A stretch of DNA of 64,000 nt from Vespa crabro (lineage: Eukaryota; Arthropoda; Insecta; Hymenoptera; Vespidae): NCBI RefSeq assembly GCF_910589235.1, contig NC_060969.1:515001-579000 (forward strand), read 5' to 3'. The notes under the pieces are model-generated. The model was not told where the DNA came from and did no database searches. It saw nothing but the letters and a program-made list of their open reading frames with translations. A program made the translations under genes and the position numbers. This document shows, one piece after another, positions 52,277 to 64,000 of the stretch (positions within the stretch are counted from its first letter, which is position 1; the number at the start of each line of letters is the position of its first letter).

Positions 52277-52742
52277 GATTAGAATGGCTATAGGATTTTA
52301 GGTGAGATATATTTTCGCATGATGGAAGAGAGTTGGTTGAGCTTTAATCAATATCATGACGTCAGTATCAATTTCAGATTAATGTTGTCAGAAACGTGAG
52401 GCCATTCATCGATTACTTCAATTTGTTTTCTATTATATCGATTACTATATCTCTCATTAATATATATATAGACACACATCAGTTACACGAGAATATCGGA
52501 ATTTGTTCATGATAATTTTCAGAATCTAATAACTTAATCTTACAATCGAAATTTTGAAAGATTTTTGAATTATGAGCCTCCTGATTATATTATTCTGAAA
52601 ATCGTGAAGCCGTTTCGATTTTCGTCGTCAAATATAATAACCGTGACACTTTTTCATCATATCATAATACTAATATTTTCCTTTCTATTATATCGATTTT
52701 TTATATTACATTAAAGAATATTGAGTTTTTTCGATTATATTA

Positions 52743-52885
52743 TTAGGTTGGCCAATAAGAAATATCAGAATTTTTTAATACATTTTAATATATTTTTCTA
52801 TTTTTTTCTTTCTTCGAATACAGTATTTCTTTATTTAGATATAAAATAATAAAAATTTCGACACATTACTTATTAACCAATTCAA
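52743..52885. mobile_element. Second MITE-like element with terminal inverted repeats
   Basis: The left end (52743-52770, GGTTGGCCAATAAG...) and the reverse complement of the right end (ending 52885, TTGGTTAATAAGTAAT) form imperfect inverted repeats of about 25 bases. Left ends here and at 10779 share GGCCAATAAG followed by AATATC. The 143-bp element has an AT-rich interior and no coding capacity. It is more diverged than the 10779 copy. The GGTTGGCCAATAAG-type end is reminiscent of mariner-family inverted repeats, so a mariner-derived MITE is the inference. Confidence 0.5.
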
Positions 52886-54132
52886 TACAATGTTTTCAGA
52901 ATCGAATAATTATAATATTACTAATAAATTTGTTAATGTGAAATGACATATCATAAAAAAAAATTTTGAATTCTTTAGAATGATCACCCTCTTGAGAAAA
53001 GTATGTGGGGAAAAAAAAGGATTGTATATAAGACGTATGTCCCTCTAATCCCCTCAATGATTGCCCTTTACCTTTGGAAAGCTTCCCACTGACCAAGTAA
53101 CGTTTTCATTGTCACATCCCCAAGTTGATTCTTACCAAAGGACAGGAAAAAGGCGGTATATTCTGTTTTGTACAAAACCGGTAGGCCATTCATATCGTTG
53201 CACCCTCTCGAAGGTTGCAGGAACGTTAGATTGCGTGTAACCCAGCCTATAGGAAGTCGACTATGAGAAGGGATATCGCGCAAGCGTATTTCTCTTATCC
53301 ATCCCCTTGAACGAAGAGAAAGAGGGTGGGAAGCCAAAGCTTAACCCTCAGTGAGAACTTAAACGCGAGATCGCGCGGACGGTAAAGTCCAATCCCGTGA
53401 TTAAAGATATCATGGGAAAACACGGATAAAAATATAATATATATAAACATATAGTAATATAATATATATTTTTCTATGTTCTAACGATAAATATTATTTA
53501 ATGGTTTTAACATAATTTAAACGTAATCGTTAAATTAATAATAGATTGGAAGATTCGATGGTGACAATATCTTTCGTCGTTATTCGTGATCATTCTACTA
53601 CTTCTTCTGCTACTTCTACATCTTCTTCTTCTTCTTCTTTGCGAGAATAACGAAGAACAGAATCCGATTGTTACAGACAAAAAAAAATCTATCTTTTTTA
53701 TACCAACGAATAGGTAAGGTCCGAAGAGAATCCGACATTACCGATGGGTAGAACACATATGTCAAAAACGCTGAACGCTTATAGAATGTGAGTAGATCGT
53801 TTTCTTTAACTAGTCCTTTTGTTTTTGATTGTATATTCTTTTGAAATATTTCATTTTATTAAGTTCTCCTTTTTACACAAACACATACACACACACATTA
53901 ACCTTTTGCATTTCTTTGTTGAGCGTAGCTCAACATTTCTTAGAACGGCATATTAAAAATATTTTATAACAAAATTTTATATTTTCATTAATATAAACTA
54001 TATGCAACAAAATATGTATCTTTTTTCTATATTAAAAAAATGCATATATAATATATATATATATATATACATATATGTATATATTCATTCATTTATTTAT
54101 TTATTTGTTCTTATTTTTCCATTCAATTTCAC

Positions 54133-54215
54133 TGTCGTCATCCGTCCGTCTGTCCGTCCGTCCGTTTGTTCGTCCGCCGTTCGTCCGTTCGTCCGTTCGT
54201 CCGTTCGTTCTCACT
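54133..54215. repeat. (GTCC/GTTC)n tetranucleotide repeat
   Basis: About 80 bases of CCGT/TCGT tetranucleotides, in two sub-blocks separated by CCGCC. Confidence 0.85.
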
Positions 54216-54254
54216 CGTGTTTCCTTACGTTGGAATGCGTCCCGTATTTCGTAG

Positions 54255-54357
54255 AGAAGACGATGAAAGGAAACACCATGTCGGTGGTCGGTATCATGCG
54301 GATTCACTACGTTTCCCTGCCAACCGTGTAGCGTCCTCGTCTGGGAAGAGAAAGCCG
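54255..54357 (+). other. Candidate orphan exon, plus strand
   Basis: An acceptor-like CCCGTATTTCGTAG ends at 54254 and a donor (CCG then GTAGGA) starts at 54358. Between them one frame is open and rich in charged residues (EDDERKHHVGGRYHADS ... SSSGKRKP), at higher G+C than its flanks. It follows a tetranucleotide repeat. No family is recognised and no adjoining exon is identified, so this may be an untranslated exon or chance. Confidence 0.2.
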
Positions 54358-55753
54358 GTAGGATGGATGAATCTCAATGACGATATATAGTATCCGTCGA
54401 GTCTAACTAAAAATGTAAAACAAAAGATATCAAATTTTATCACACTTTCTCCTCTAATGTTCGTCCGAGATTTCAATAGAATTAAGTTATAAAAGGATTT
54501 AACTGACGGGTTATAACATAAATGAGAAAGTATATGAAAGATTGTAATATGTCTTTTTTTTTTTTTTATTACAAGTAAAGTCTCGAATCCATAGGATCAA
54601 AAGGTGATTGCAGCGCTAATGCAGCGCCAACATCCGTCGTTCGAGTTTAAGGAGATTGAAAAAGATTTAAAATAGCATCCATTTAAATCTCTGTTTAATC
54701 GTTCAATCGTTATTATAAGGAATATTCTTCTCTATTCTTAAAAGTAATTAAAAAAAGAATAGAAAAGAAGAAAATAAATTGATTAAAGTTAAAGAGATTA
54801 AAATGAAAAAATTACGTATCTTACGGTATAATTGTAAATTATTCTTATTTAATAGAACTTGATATATTTATATAATATATTGTAGGAATTGTTTAAAAGA
54901 AGTGAAATGGAAACAATGAAAAATGATAGGATTAGAAAATGCCGATCAGTTACAACAGCGAAACACGCGAGGAAATAACCTTTGCGCAGTTTGATGCAAT
55001 CGTATTATTTATTTATTTTTTTTCCCTCTTTGTTTCTATAAGGAATTTAATCAAGCTGTCCAAAATTCGTAATAATAAACTATATTATTTAATAATAAAC
55101 TATATATATATTATTTAATTATTAAAATAGAATTAAAATCAGAATTCTAAGATTTACTCAAATCATGGTGATCGAAAAAATATACGAATATTATTTTGAA
55201 TTTTCCTTAATATATTATAGACGGGGAGGAGGACAGGGTAAGAAAAAGGGAAAAGACTATCGATTTAATCAGTATGTTATATCTTTTAAAAAATTCTTTT
55301 TTAAAACATCTTTTCATACTCTAGATCGAATAAATTTTTACGGTTAGATATTAATATCTTGATTTTCACGCGTCGCAAACACGTTTTGGGTGAATGCACA
55401 AGAAAAGCAGTTTAAAAAGAAACGGGATATCTAACGAAGAGAGAGATCTTTCAATGCGAACTCATTACCAGACAGCCATTTTTAATCTCTCTTTCGTTTT
55501 ATTAACGGACGCTGACTTTTCGTCAAATTGTCGCATTTTGACGGTATTTTTTCAATGAAAGGTAAACCCTTCCGTGAGTAAAAAGCACTCTTCGTTTCTC
55601 TCTCTCTTACCCTCTCTCTCGCTCTCTCTCTTTTTCTCTCTGTCTCTGTCTCTTTCTTTCTGTTTTTCTCACATGTCTGGTGTAAAATAGCCACGGAATT
55701 TTTACGAAAGCATAATCTCTTATTGTTTATTAGGCGAGACAGGAGAGGGACTT

Positions 55754-55786
<33 letters not shown>

Positions 55787-56279
55787 TTTTTCCTTTTAAA
55801 TAAGCACTAAGCATATAAGTCTTCAACAAACGACTACTTTCGATCGATTTTATCAAAACACTTCTTCCTGACATGTTACATAATCGATTTTCATTTATGG
55901 AAAACATGAATTATCCTGCTGTATTAAGTAATGTCAAAGAAGAAATTGCGTGAGGTCAAGGTTTATACAACAGGTGTAAACCAACGAAAACTGACCTTAC
56001 GTTGCTACTAGCAGAAGACATTCATCTATTCCTTGTATGTATAATACGTCTCGTCTTTCCTATCGATTACTCGTGCCGACTCGTGAATTGATCTCTCTAT
56101 TTTCTCTTTCTCTCTCTATGTCTCTCTCTCCTTTTCTCTCTCTCTTTCTCTGTCTGTCTTTTTCTCAGTTTCATTTGGAATTTTCTCTTCGATATAATAC
56201 GAGGCCTATTTCTCTTTCTCTTTTCTTTTTTTCCTACGCTTTCCTAGCTCTTTCATGTCTCTTTTCTGTCTCTGCTCTG

Positions 56280-56282
56280 CGC

Positions 56283-56313
<31 letters not shown>

Positions 56314-56375
56314 TACGTGTGCGTGCGTGCGTGTATGTGTATGTATGATGTATGTATGTGTATGTAATGTATAGA
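56280..56375. repeat. (CG)n(TG)n compound microsatellite
   Basis: About 18 bases of GC dinucleotide pass into GT, then GTGC/GTAT variants. It lies immediately upstream of the probable first non-coding KLC exon. Alternating purine-pyrimidine sequence of this type can adopt Z-DNA. Confidence 0.85.
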
Positions 56376-56399
56376 TACATAGATGTATGTACATATACA

Positions 56400-56516
56400 T
56401 GTACATATATCTGTGTATACTGCGTCGCATAAGTGCAAGGCAGCGGAGATGTTGCGCTTGCGTGGAAGTATTGAGCCATTGATTTCCGTAGCTTTAACGC
56501 GCGGCCCTGACATGGG
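56400..56516 (+). other. Probable non-coding exon of kinesin light chain
   Basis: A GC-richer stretch ends in GACATGGG followed by GTAAGT at 56517, a strong donor. The matching acceptor TATTTACAG ends at 57273, 25 bases before the KLC start codon. An ATG here (56450) opens a frame that, after this splice, meets a TAG within three codons, so it would be only a short upstream ORF. Confidence 0.45.
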
Positions 56517-57298
56517 GTAAGTTCCTATCTAGATTATTTTTCTTATAATCGTACTTTTACCAAGACACTTCGGTTATCATCTTAGTTCGATAACATCCCA
56601 TTTCGAGGTACAAATCATTTGACATTTTGAAATTTTTCATAATTCCTTTTCCCTTAATGTTTCGACCTTCCGAACGATGATTGTCCTTCGCTGGACTCGC
56701 AAAGTACAACGAGGTCTACTGCGCTCTCTGTCACTCTGTCTTTGTCTTCTCTGTCTCTCCTTCGATATTTCGTTCAGTCTCTTTCTTCCTCTTTCTCTCT
56801 TTCTTTCTTTTTCTATTTTTGATTCTGATTGTTCTTTTTCTGAATTTTCTCATACTTCCTTTTCTTTACACCGATCAAAAATACTTGCAGTTTCCTATTT
56901 TTAAATACGGTTAATTACCGGCACGTAAAAGAAGCGTTTACCTCGACCGAACCTGTTTTTGTGCGTGGTAGCTTAATCACACAATGTCGTCTCCTCAGTA
57001 AAGGACGTCCGTCGATTTATTTGTAGAATGAGTCAAAATTTGATGTAGTATATATATTTCTTTAAGATCTTTGCTTTTTTATGTACCTCATTGTGATAAT
57101 TTTGAAAAAGTGTTATATTAAATCGTAATTGCTGAACAATTGCTGAATTAAACATGATTTAATATTGTTTGTGTTAAATTAATTAAAACATCTTTTGATC
57201 TTTGCATAGAATTTCTACGTTTAACAGAGTATGTGTATTTCTTTTATATTAGAATGTTCTTTTATATTTACAGCAAAAAAATAGAAACTATTGGCAGG

Positions 57299-59163
57299 AT
57301 GACGGCCATGACGCAGGAAGAAATAATAGCTGGGGCACGTACAGTGGCCCAGGGATTGGAGGCTCTCCGTGTAGAACACAGTGGTCTATTACAGGGATTA
57401 CAATCGCAGGATGCACCAGCTGCACGAGATAAAGCCAATCTGTTATCGAAGAACATCGAAATGATAGAATTGGGTTTAGGAGAAGCTCAAGTGATGATGG
57501 CATTAGCGAGTCATCTGCAAATGGTAGAAGCAGAGAAACAAAAACTTAGAACTCAAGTTAGAAGATTGTGTCAAGAGAATGCGTGGCTGAGAGACGAATT
57601 GGCAGGAACACAACAAAAATTACAAGCTAGTGAACAAGCGGTAAGTTTTCAAATATATGTAAATGTCTATAATATATTTATAAAAGATAAGTGCAAGAGA
57701 TAAGAATATCTATAAGAGATAAGCGTCAAATCGAATCAATTTCATTTCATAGGTTGCTCAACTGGAAGAGGAAAAGAAACATTTGGAATTTATGACCAGT
57801 ATGAGACAATATGATCCTGATCCTTCTGCAGATGATGAAAATGCTAAAGATAGGCCAAAAGATGATCCCGTAGTTGATTTGTTTCCTGATGATGATGCTG
57901 ATGACCGAAATAGTAAGTGTATGTATTCTTTTTCTTTTTTATATTACGATTGTACGAGCCTGTTTGTTTGCTTTGTTTAATAAAATTTCACGTTGGTGTC
58001 TATAGCAATATCACCTACACCGCCATCACAATTCGCACAGCAAGTCAATGCTGGATATGAAATACCAGCACGTTTGCGTACTCTGCACAATTTGGTAATA
58101 CAATACGCGAGTCAGGGACGTTATGAAGTAGCTGTACCTTTATGCAAACAAGCATTGGAAGATTTGGAGAAAACTTCCGGTCATGATCACCCTGATGTCG
58201 CAACAATGTTAAATATCTTGGCATTGGTATATCGAGATCAAAATAAATATAAGGAAGCAGCTAACCTTTTAAACGATGCTTTAGCTATAAGGGAGAAGAC
58301 GCTTGGTGAAAATCACCCTGCAGTTGCAGCAACCTTAAATAACCTTGCAGTTTTATATGGAAAGCGAGGAAAATATAATGAAGCAGAACCATTGTGTAAG
58401 AGAGCCCTTGCAATTCGAGAAAAAGTTCTTGGATATGAACATCCAGACGTAGCTAAACAATTAAACAATCTTGCGTTACTATGTCAAAATCAAGGAAAAT
58501 ATGAAGAAGTAGAACGTTATTATCAACGGGCTTTAGAAATATATGAAGCAAAACTTGGTCCAGATGATCCTAACGTAGCCAAAACGAAAAATAATCTTGC
58601 TTCTTGTTATTTAAAACAAGGCAAATATAAGGGTGCCGAAATTCTATATAAACAAGTATTGACTAGGGCACATGAAAAAGAATTTGGTGCTATTGATGAA
58701 GATAACAAACCTATTTGGCAGGTATATAAATTTAGAAATATTTTCTACTTTCATAAATATTTTCATGCTTTTCTATATCAATGGATAAGATAAATATTTT
58801 CTATTTATATCTAAGGTTGCGGAAGAACGAGAAGAGAATAAACATAAAAATAAAGAAAATACTCCTTATGGTGAATACGGTGGCTGGCATAAAGCGGCTA
58901 AGGTCGATTCCCCAACGGTTACAACTACATTGAAAAATCTTAGTTCCCTATATAGAAGACTAGGCAAATATGAGGCTGCAGAAACTCTTGAAGACTGTGC
59001 CTTCAGATCAAGAAAAGAGGTGAGTTATAATTTATTTTCTTATTACAATTTACCATAAAATCTTTAATTGCATTTGTTGATGAAACGTTCCTGTTTATTT
59101 TACACGCAGCATGTACAGCAGGTGAGCAAGCTATTCAAGGGATATTCTTTCTTAATATTTCTT

Positions 59164-59222
<59 letters not shown>

Positions 59223-59964
59223 ATATATATATATGTATATATATATGTATATATATGTGTATATATATATATGTATATATATATGTATATATATACATAT
59301 CTTATTAATATCTAAAAGATATCATAAGTACTATTTACTAGCAAAGTTTGTTTAGTAAAAGATATTTATCAGTCCAAGTTGAATTTATATAATTTTTATA
59401 GAAAGAATTTATTTAGAAATATGAAGTTTTTAATTTTGTATGCACTAATATTATGAAGTCTTCATTTATATTTAAATATTGTACTTTTAAATGTTCCTTT
59501 GTCGAAATAGTTCTTATAGTTACTTATTTGCGTACTATAAAAGGAAAAAAAATTTTTTTTTCTGTATTTAGGCATTAGATCTAGTGAAACAAGCTAAGGT
59601 GGCTCAAATATTAGGAGATGAAAAAGGAACTACTAGACGTGGATCACGATCGAGTTTGGCTAATAGCGAACACGAACAACACGACGAGGTGGGTTGTGTT
59701 AAGACAACTTAAATCATCGGTTGCACTGCATGTAGTAGCACACCATTAGTTGTCTACTATCCTTTTCTTCTTTCTTTTTGTTCTTTTTTCGTTATCCGGC
59801 CCGTTGTGACGATTTGGCGATACAACACACAATCACAGGGTTCGCTGCCACTGGTGCAAAGGGCGCTACATGAAGGACAATCTGGCCACCACGACGCTAG
59901 TCCTAACAAACCCGGTTTTAAAAACAAGATCTTTCAAGCTTTCGGGATTCATTCTTCCACGTAG
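57299..59964 (+). CDS. Klc: Kinesin light chain
   Basis: This is the cargo-binding and regulatory subunit of conventional kinesin-1, which moves vesicles and organelles along microtubules. It has 558 aa, normal for the family, from exons 57299-57640, 57753-57912, 58006-58721, 58816-59019, 59110-59121, 59572-59688 and 59839-59964. Phases agree throughout. The N-terminus has heptad repeats that pair with kinesin heavy chain (MMALASHLQMVEAEKQKL, RLCQENAWLRDELAG). An acidic linker follows (SADDENAKDRP, DLFPDDDADD). The TPR array starts at about residue 185 (PARLRTLHNLVIQYASQGRY) with KLC-type repeats such as HPDVATMLNILALVYRDQNK. The C-terminal region is Ser/Arg/His-rich (TTRRGSRSSLANSE). The 12-nt exon 5 (HVQQ) is predicted from perfect splice sites. 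Reading past the donor at 59688 gives a seven-residue alternative end, and further 3' exons may exist. The first ATG after the acceptor at 57273 was used. Confidence 0.96.
59110..59121 (+). other. Predicted 12-nt KLC microexon
   Basis: TTTTACACGCAG precedes and GTGAGC follows exactly 12 bases (CATGTACAGCAG). They encode HVQQ in phase 0 between the TPR exon and the Ser/Arg-rich exon. With or without it the frame is kept, so it is probably a cassette exon. Confidence 0.55.
59163..59300. repeat. (TA)n(TG)n compound microsatellite in a KLC intron
   Basis: About 140 bases of TA with a GT block and TATG variants, in the intron after the microexon. Confidence 0.9.
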
Positions 59965-61918
59965 GATAATTGTCCGTTTGTAGTATCGCTTGTCACTGAT
60001 TTTTCCCTATATGTACGCAGATTTTAAAGTACTGCTGAATATCTATATTCTTAGGAAAGGAGGGCAATTGAATATTAAGGGGATCCTTATTTTAGGTATC
60101 CTTTAACTTCACACAATTATCACATTGTGTTCTAAAATGCTGAAGAATACTATAATCGTGCGATATATGTCTCTCGTAGAGTTTGTCTTTTTAGGGACAT
60201 GTACAACTGGCTGTACACGTGTGTTTCTCTGTGCTTCTCGGAATTGAATATAATTTCATTGCACATGCATAACTTCGAGAAGAGAAACGTCAGTACCTTT
60301 TCTTCTATAATCTGCAATGTATTATCAAAATACAGTGCAATCAATTTTCATCGTTCACATCGGATATACATTGTAGAAAACAATGAAGCGTTATTAATCA
60401 CTTCCAATCTTTAACTGTGATAACGCCTTGTGTTTATTTTTTTAACGTAAATATGAGAAAATCATAAATAACGTTTTAAAAAGATATTTTCAATCGAAGG
60501 CGCTTGATATGATATAATATATATTTGATTATTTTAAATTATGTGTCTTATAGAAATACATTACTATAAATTTTACGCTTGTATTCGATCGCGAGAATAT
60601 TTGTAGTATCAATAATTATTTGAACCGCTTATTCTCGTAAAAAGTAACATTAAATATGTCACTTACAGTTCACGCCTTATGCTTCCTTAATGGAAAAATT
60701 TAGAAGTTCTATTTTAATGTACCATTAATTTTTAACTTCTATTAAGAATAATTTTACTATCGATAAGAGATATTAAATTATTTGTTACGCATTATAACCT
60801 TATTATCTCTGTGAAACCAAAAGTAGTGTGCAATGACACACATGTGGTGAAGATAGAAGTTTTTAGTAACAGCTTTGCTCAACTATATAGCTTGGTATAG
60901 ATTAGCAAAGATAATTTATGAAAATTAGAAAATACGAACCAAATGAAGTTTATGGATTTTTACAAATAATTTTATATTTATTCATTTTATATTTTGATGA
61001 ATTTCATCTTAATCTCGAATTTAGGTATTCCATTACATTTGGAAATGGTTGGTTCTTCCCTAAACTCTGAATTCTTCAGGAAACTATTTTTAAATCTTCA
61101 TACAATAACATTGCAATTTCATTTACGAGTTTTACCTATTGACATTGTCACAATTGTATTTTGTTAACTATCTTGTGATATAAGGTGTCTCGAAATTATT
61201 TTTGTATTCCCGTGTATTTAAGATATTAACTTATGTGTATAATATAAAGAAAATATTTTGTGCAATTTATTAATTTAACTATATATTTTTCATTCATATG
61301 ATAATATAGTTGAAAATTTGTCTTGCCTATAGTTTATAAAGATCTCAGGAGAATACATAAAAAGAAATATTTCTTCCAATTGTTATGTATTCGAGACACC
61401 ATATACCGAGTTCTGGTGAATGATATCGATATGATAATATCTTATACTATCTTTTTACTTTCCTATAGGTAGGATGAAACGCTGTATTATAAATTAATTC
61501 TTAGTACTTTTCTTTAATTTATCACTTACAAACATGAGTAATAAGTAAAAGTAGTGCCTTGATACTTTAATAAATAAAAAAATAAATTATTTTCTAACAG
61601 AGTAATTTAATTGTTACTTGACTGACATCGTATAATATTTAATGGCTCTAATAGAGCATATTAATATTCGTAGGAATGTTATAAAGAAAAGTATAATTAC
61701 ACCCTGAATGGTGTTATTAATATTTGAGTTACATGCATTTTGTTTCTGTTTTGTATGAAGCTATACAAAGGAACAATTCTTGTATGAAAACTTTTTGTAT
61801 TATGATAACTAAATCTTGCATTAATTTTCCTCGCACGCATTTGTGTTTAACCACACTGTTCTACTATTTTGGAATATCTGCGTTGTTGTTTTGTTTCGCT
61901 TTGATTTGAGTACTGCAG
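59965..61918 (+). other. KLC 3' UTR or alternative last intron
   Basis: AT-rich sequence with moderate complexity and no protein-like frame. It is 3' UTR for the transcript ending at the TAG in exon 7. If the donor at 59960 (CCAC then GTAGGA) is used, it is an intron leading to the exon at 61919 or a few bases earlier. Confidence 0.4.
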
Positions 61919-62716
61919 GCCAGAACTTAGGTATGGATTGCACTGGAATATGTGACGCCTGGACATCAGAGAAAAGATATCATGGCATTACAAAACAGGT
62001 GCGTATTTGTAGAATTGGATATTTATTGTTTCTTCATTAATGCACAAGTTATAAATTTTCAATTTTTACTTATGTTTTGTTCGCATTTTCCTTCTATTTT
62101 TCTAGTATTGCAGACCTGTTTTTTAACACCAATGAGAAGAGCTTATCTGTTAGATATTATTACTTTATTTGGTAGATACGAATTATTAATCACTGTTCTT
62201 AATGTTCGCTGTATTAAAAACTAAATTCTTCTTTTAAAATTTAATATATTATAAATAATGCAGCCAAATCCTTTTGAGTACAGTGATTAATTATACTTTA
62301 AAATTGTGTTTGTTCATTGTATGCTTTTTTTTATGAAAATTATGATGTGCACATATAGTAGTTTAATATAAACAATGCATTTTTTTCAGCTATAATCACC
62401 TTCATAGCATAAATAGATCTTGAAGCATAATAGTATCAATTACTATAAATGGTGGTTTACAAGGTCCAAAAACACATTTTTTATATAAGTTCAGTGAAAA
62501 CATTTTTACTACACGAGTTCATAGGTCATCATTTTACCTAAATTCTGCCTAGACTATTTATTAATTTAATATGTTACGAAGCCTTTGCCCCTTATATTTT
62601 TTAATAATTGTTATATTATAATAAAATTACAAAGCACACTATATTGTTTCTTATTTAATTTAGAAAATATTTTTTATGTGTTACAGGATCAGAAGTACTC
62701 AGTTCGTGCTCAATAA
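61919..62716 (+). other. Candidate alternative KLC 3' exons
   Basis: Two exon-like segments carry good splice signals: 61919-61998 (acceptor GTACTGCAG, donor GTGCGT) and 62687-62716 (acceptor GTGTTACAG). They read in one frame as GQNLGMDCTGICDAW ... HGITKQ then DQKYSVRAQ and TAA. Frame from the KLC donor at 59960 fits this reading only if the weaker acceptor TTTGATTTGAG (ending 61910) is used. With the CAG acceptor at 61918 it gives a 12-residue end (TPELRYGLHWNM). Either way these are probable alternative C-termini or spliced 3' UTR. Confidence 0.4.
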
Positions 62717-64000
62717 AGAACATGGTTTAAGAGAACTGAAGTGATAAATATGAAGCGATTATAAGGGCTCTGCAATGTTTTTACCAAACGTTGACTGATG
62801 TCCTATGTTTGGGTCGTTTACATATACGGCACATTCCAGCTGCTTTTAATGAGATGCACTATGTGAAGTTCATTTTATTCAAACATTAGCTTTACATTAG
62901 CAATCGATTATTTGTTATAGCAGTTTCAAGGTAAATCGATCTACTCTGCTTAACATTTATCTGAATCAAAATGCAAGCTGTAATGTTGGTATACAAAAAT
63001 AAGTTTTACTTTTCATGCAAAATCAAAGAAAATATTGACAATGATACTGGCCAAATCCAAACTTTTGACAAATTTAATGAAATTATAAAATAATAATGAA
63101 CATTATAATTAGTATTGGATTTCTATACATTTTTGATAGTTTTATGCACACATATCTTACATTATTCATACATGCCCTATATGACATTGCATAATCATTC
63201 CATAAACTAGCTTCAATTCAAAACGAATCAGTGCTTTAGGGAATGTTTGTATGTCGCTTGAAAATTGGAATACATGTAGCATTACACTATGCACGTAGAA
63301 TTATGTGAGCATACCGTCAATGTAGTTAAGGCTATCAAAGTGTATATTTAAAAAAAGACAATGCCAGAGCATTTTGAAATATTACAAATTTAATGTCTGT
63401 ATTAACTGGATTGGCATAACAATATACAACTTTAAAAATAAACAGATTTTCAATTATTTGCATATATATGTATATATATACATGCATATATTCGCAATAC
63501 TTAATTTATATTGTCATGTTTTCTGTATTATAATATTATGTATCGGGAATAAAACTTCATTTACTTTAACATCGTATCATCTTCATAATGAACTATATAT
63601 TTATATTTCAAGCCACCAACTTTGTGATAGGCTGTGAGTGGCATATTATTTTTAAGTTTAAGAGAGAAGTATGAAGAACTTTTGAATCCGTCAAATCCAT
63701 TTATACCATAGAAATATGGTAATCAAAATATGTGATTGTGCAAATAATATTGTTGCATTAATCGTTAATTGTAATCCTTGTTTTGTTTATGAGATTATGA
63801 TCATCCCATTATATGCAATATGAAGCTATTATGAAAAAATATATTGGTCTTACTAATGTGCACTGTATTAGATCTGTCATTATTGTTTTGGTGCTTTTTT
63901 AAATATTTTATATATACAAATACATTTTAAATCAGACAATTTCAGGAGATATACTTGTATACTTGATATTTTTAATATCATTTAATTATATTATCACCTG
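62717..64000 (+). other. Probable distal 3' UTR and intergenic sequence
   Basis: AT-rich sequence without a protein-like frame. AATAAA at about 62713 overlaps the stop of the last candidate exon, and GGGAATAAAAC near 63547 is a plausible distal poly(A) signal. The window ends in AT-rich DNA with no gene start. Confidence 0.4.

Larger units (their letters stand above)
48267..56380. other. Gene-poor interval between eIF5 and kinesin light chain
   Basis: No recognisable gene. Contents include a GC-richer patch ending in a donor-like CAG then GTAACA (about 48990-49109), A/G and T-rich homopolymers (49420-49480, 49700-49750), TA arrays (50596-50657), a GC-richer patch at 51290-51450, GT/GA repeat (52192-52276), a MITE-like element (52743-52885), a GC-richer patch 53040-53400, TCCG/GTTC repeats with a candidate exon (54133-54357), and TC and CG/TG repeats near 55590-56375. 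Some patches may be distant 5' exons of kinesin light chain. Confidence 0.45.

Overview
This window looks like the nuclear genome of an insect, most likely an aculeate hymenopteran such as a bee or social wasp. The DNA is AT-rich and full of microsatellites and A/G-interrupted homopolymers. Its genes have short GT-AG introns, and its protein-coding exons match insect families: an insect alpha8-type nicotinic receptor subunit, a dopamine N-acetyltransferase-like enzyme and kinesin light chain. The species cannot be fixed from sequence alone.

Seven protein-coding genes are well supported, and I resolved each exon by exon with splice phases that agree. From left to right they are: a nicotinic acetylcholine receptor alpha8-like subunit (+, 13186-15663, 7 coding exons, 543 aa); a LITAF-domain membrane protein (-, 21182-22529, 3 coding exons, 179 aa); V-ATPase subunit D, Vha36 (+, 26838-28161, 4 exons, 245 aa); a dopamine/arylalkylamine N-acetyltransferase-like GNAT (+, 29271-30617, 3 exons, 212 aa); a ZNF622/Rei1-type 60S biogenesis zinc-finger protein (-, 31682-32930, 2 exons, 389 aa); translation initiation factor eIF5 (+, 46057-47791, 3 exons, 448 aa); and kinesin light chain (+, 57299-59964, 7 coding exons including a predicted 12-nt microexon, 558 aa). 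LITAF and Vha36 are head to head across a promoter interval that holds a CACGTG E-box, a YY1/Pho-like site and an E2F-like site. The N-acetyltransferase and ZNF622 converge tail to tail.

The first 13 kb, 16-21 kb, 35-42 kb and 48-56 kb hold no recognisable gene. They carry low-complexity DNA, several degenerate tandem repeats (about 38 bp, about 105 bp and about 110 bp units), a small inverted-repeat (MITE-like) element family with two copies, and isolated GC-richer islands that may be distant 5' exons or promoters.

The most interesting unexplained signal is upstream of eIF5. Three separate GC-richer islands (34.2-34.9, 42.4-42.5 and 43.1-43.2 kb) each end in a splice donor in the same phase. 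All three could join in frame to one internal exon (45181-45505) that is open for 108 codons. Either this is an unrecognised, possibly lineage-specific gene with alternative first exons, or it is a multi-promoter eIF5 5' leader carrying a long upstream ORF. Other points worth checking are the KLC microexon and alternative KLC 3' ends, an in-frame retainable 78-nt intron in eIF5, and an orphan 42-nt exon on the minus strand at 41.1 kb.
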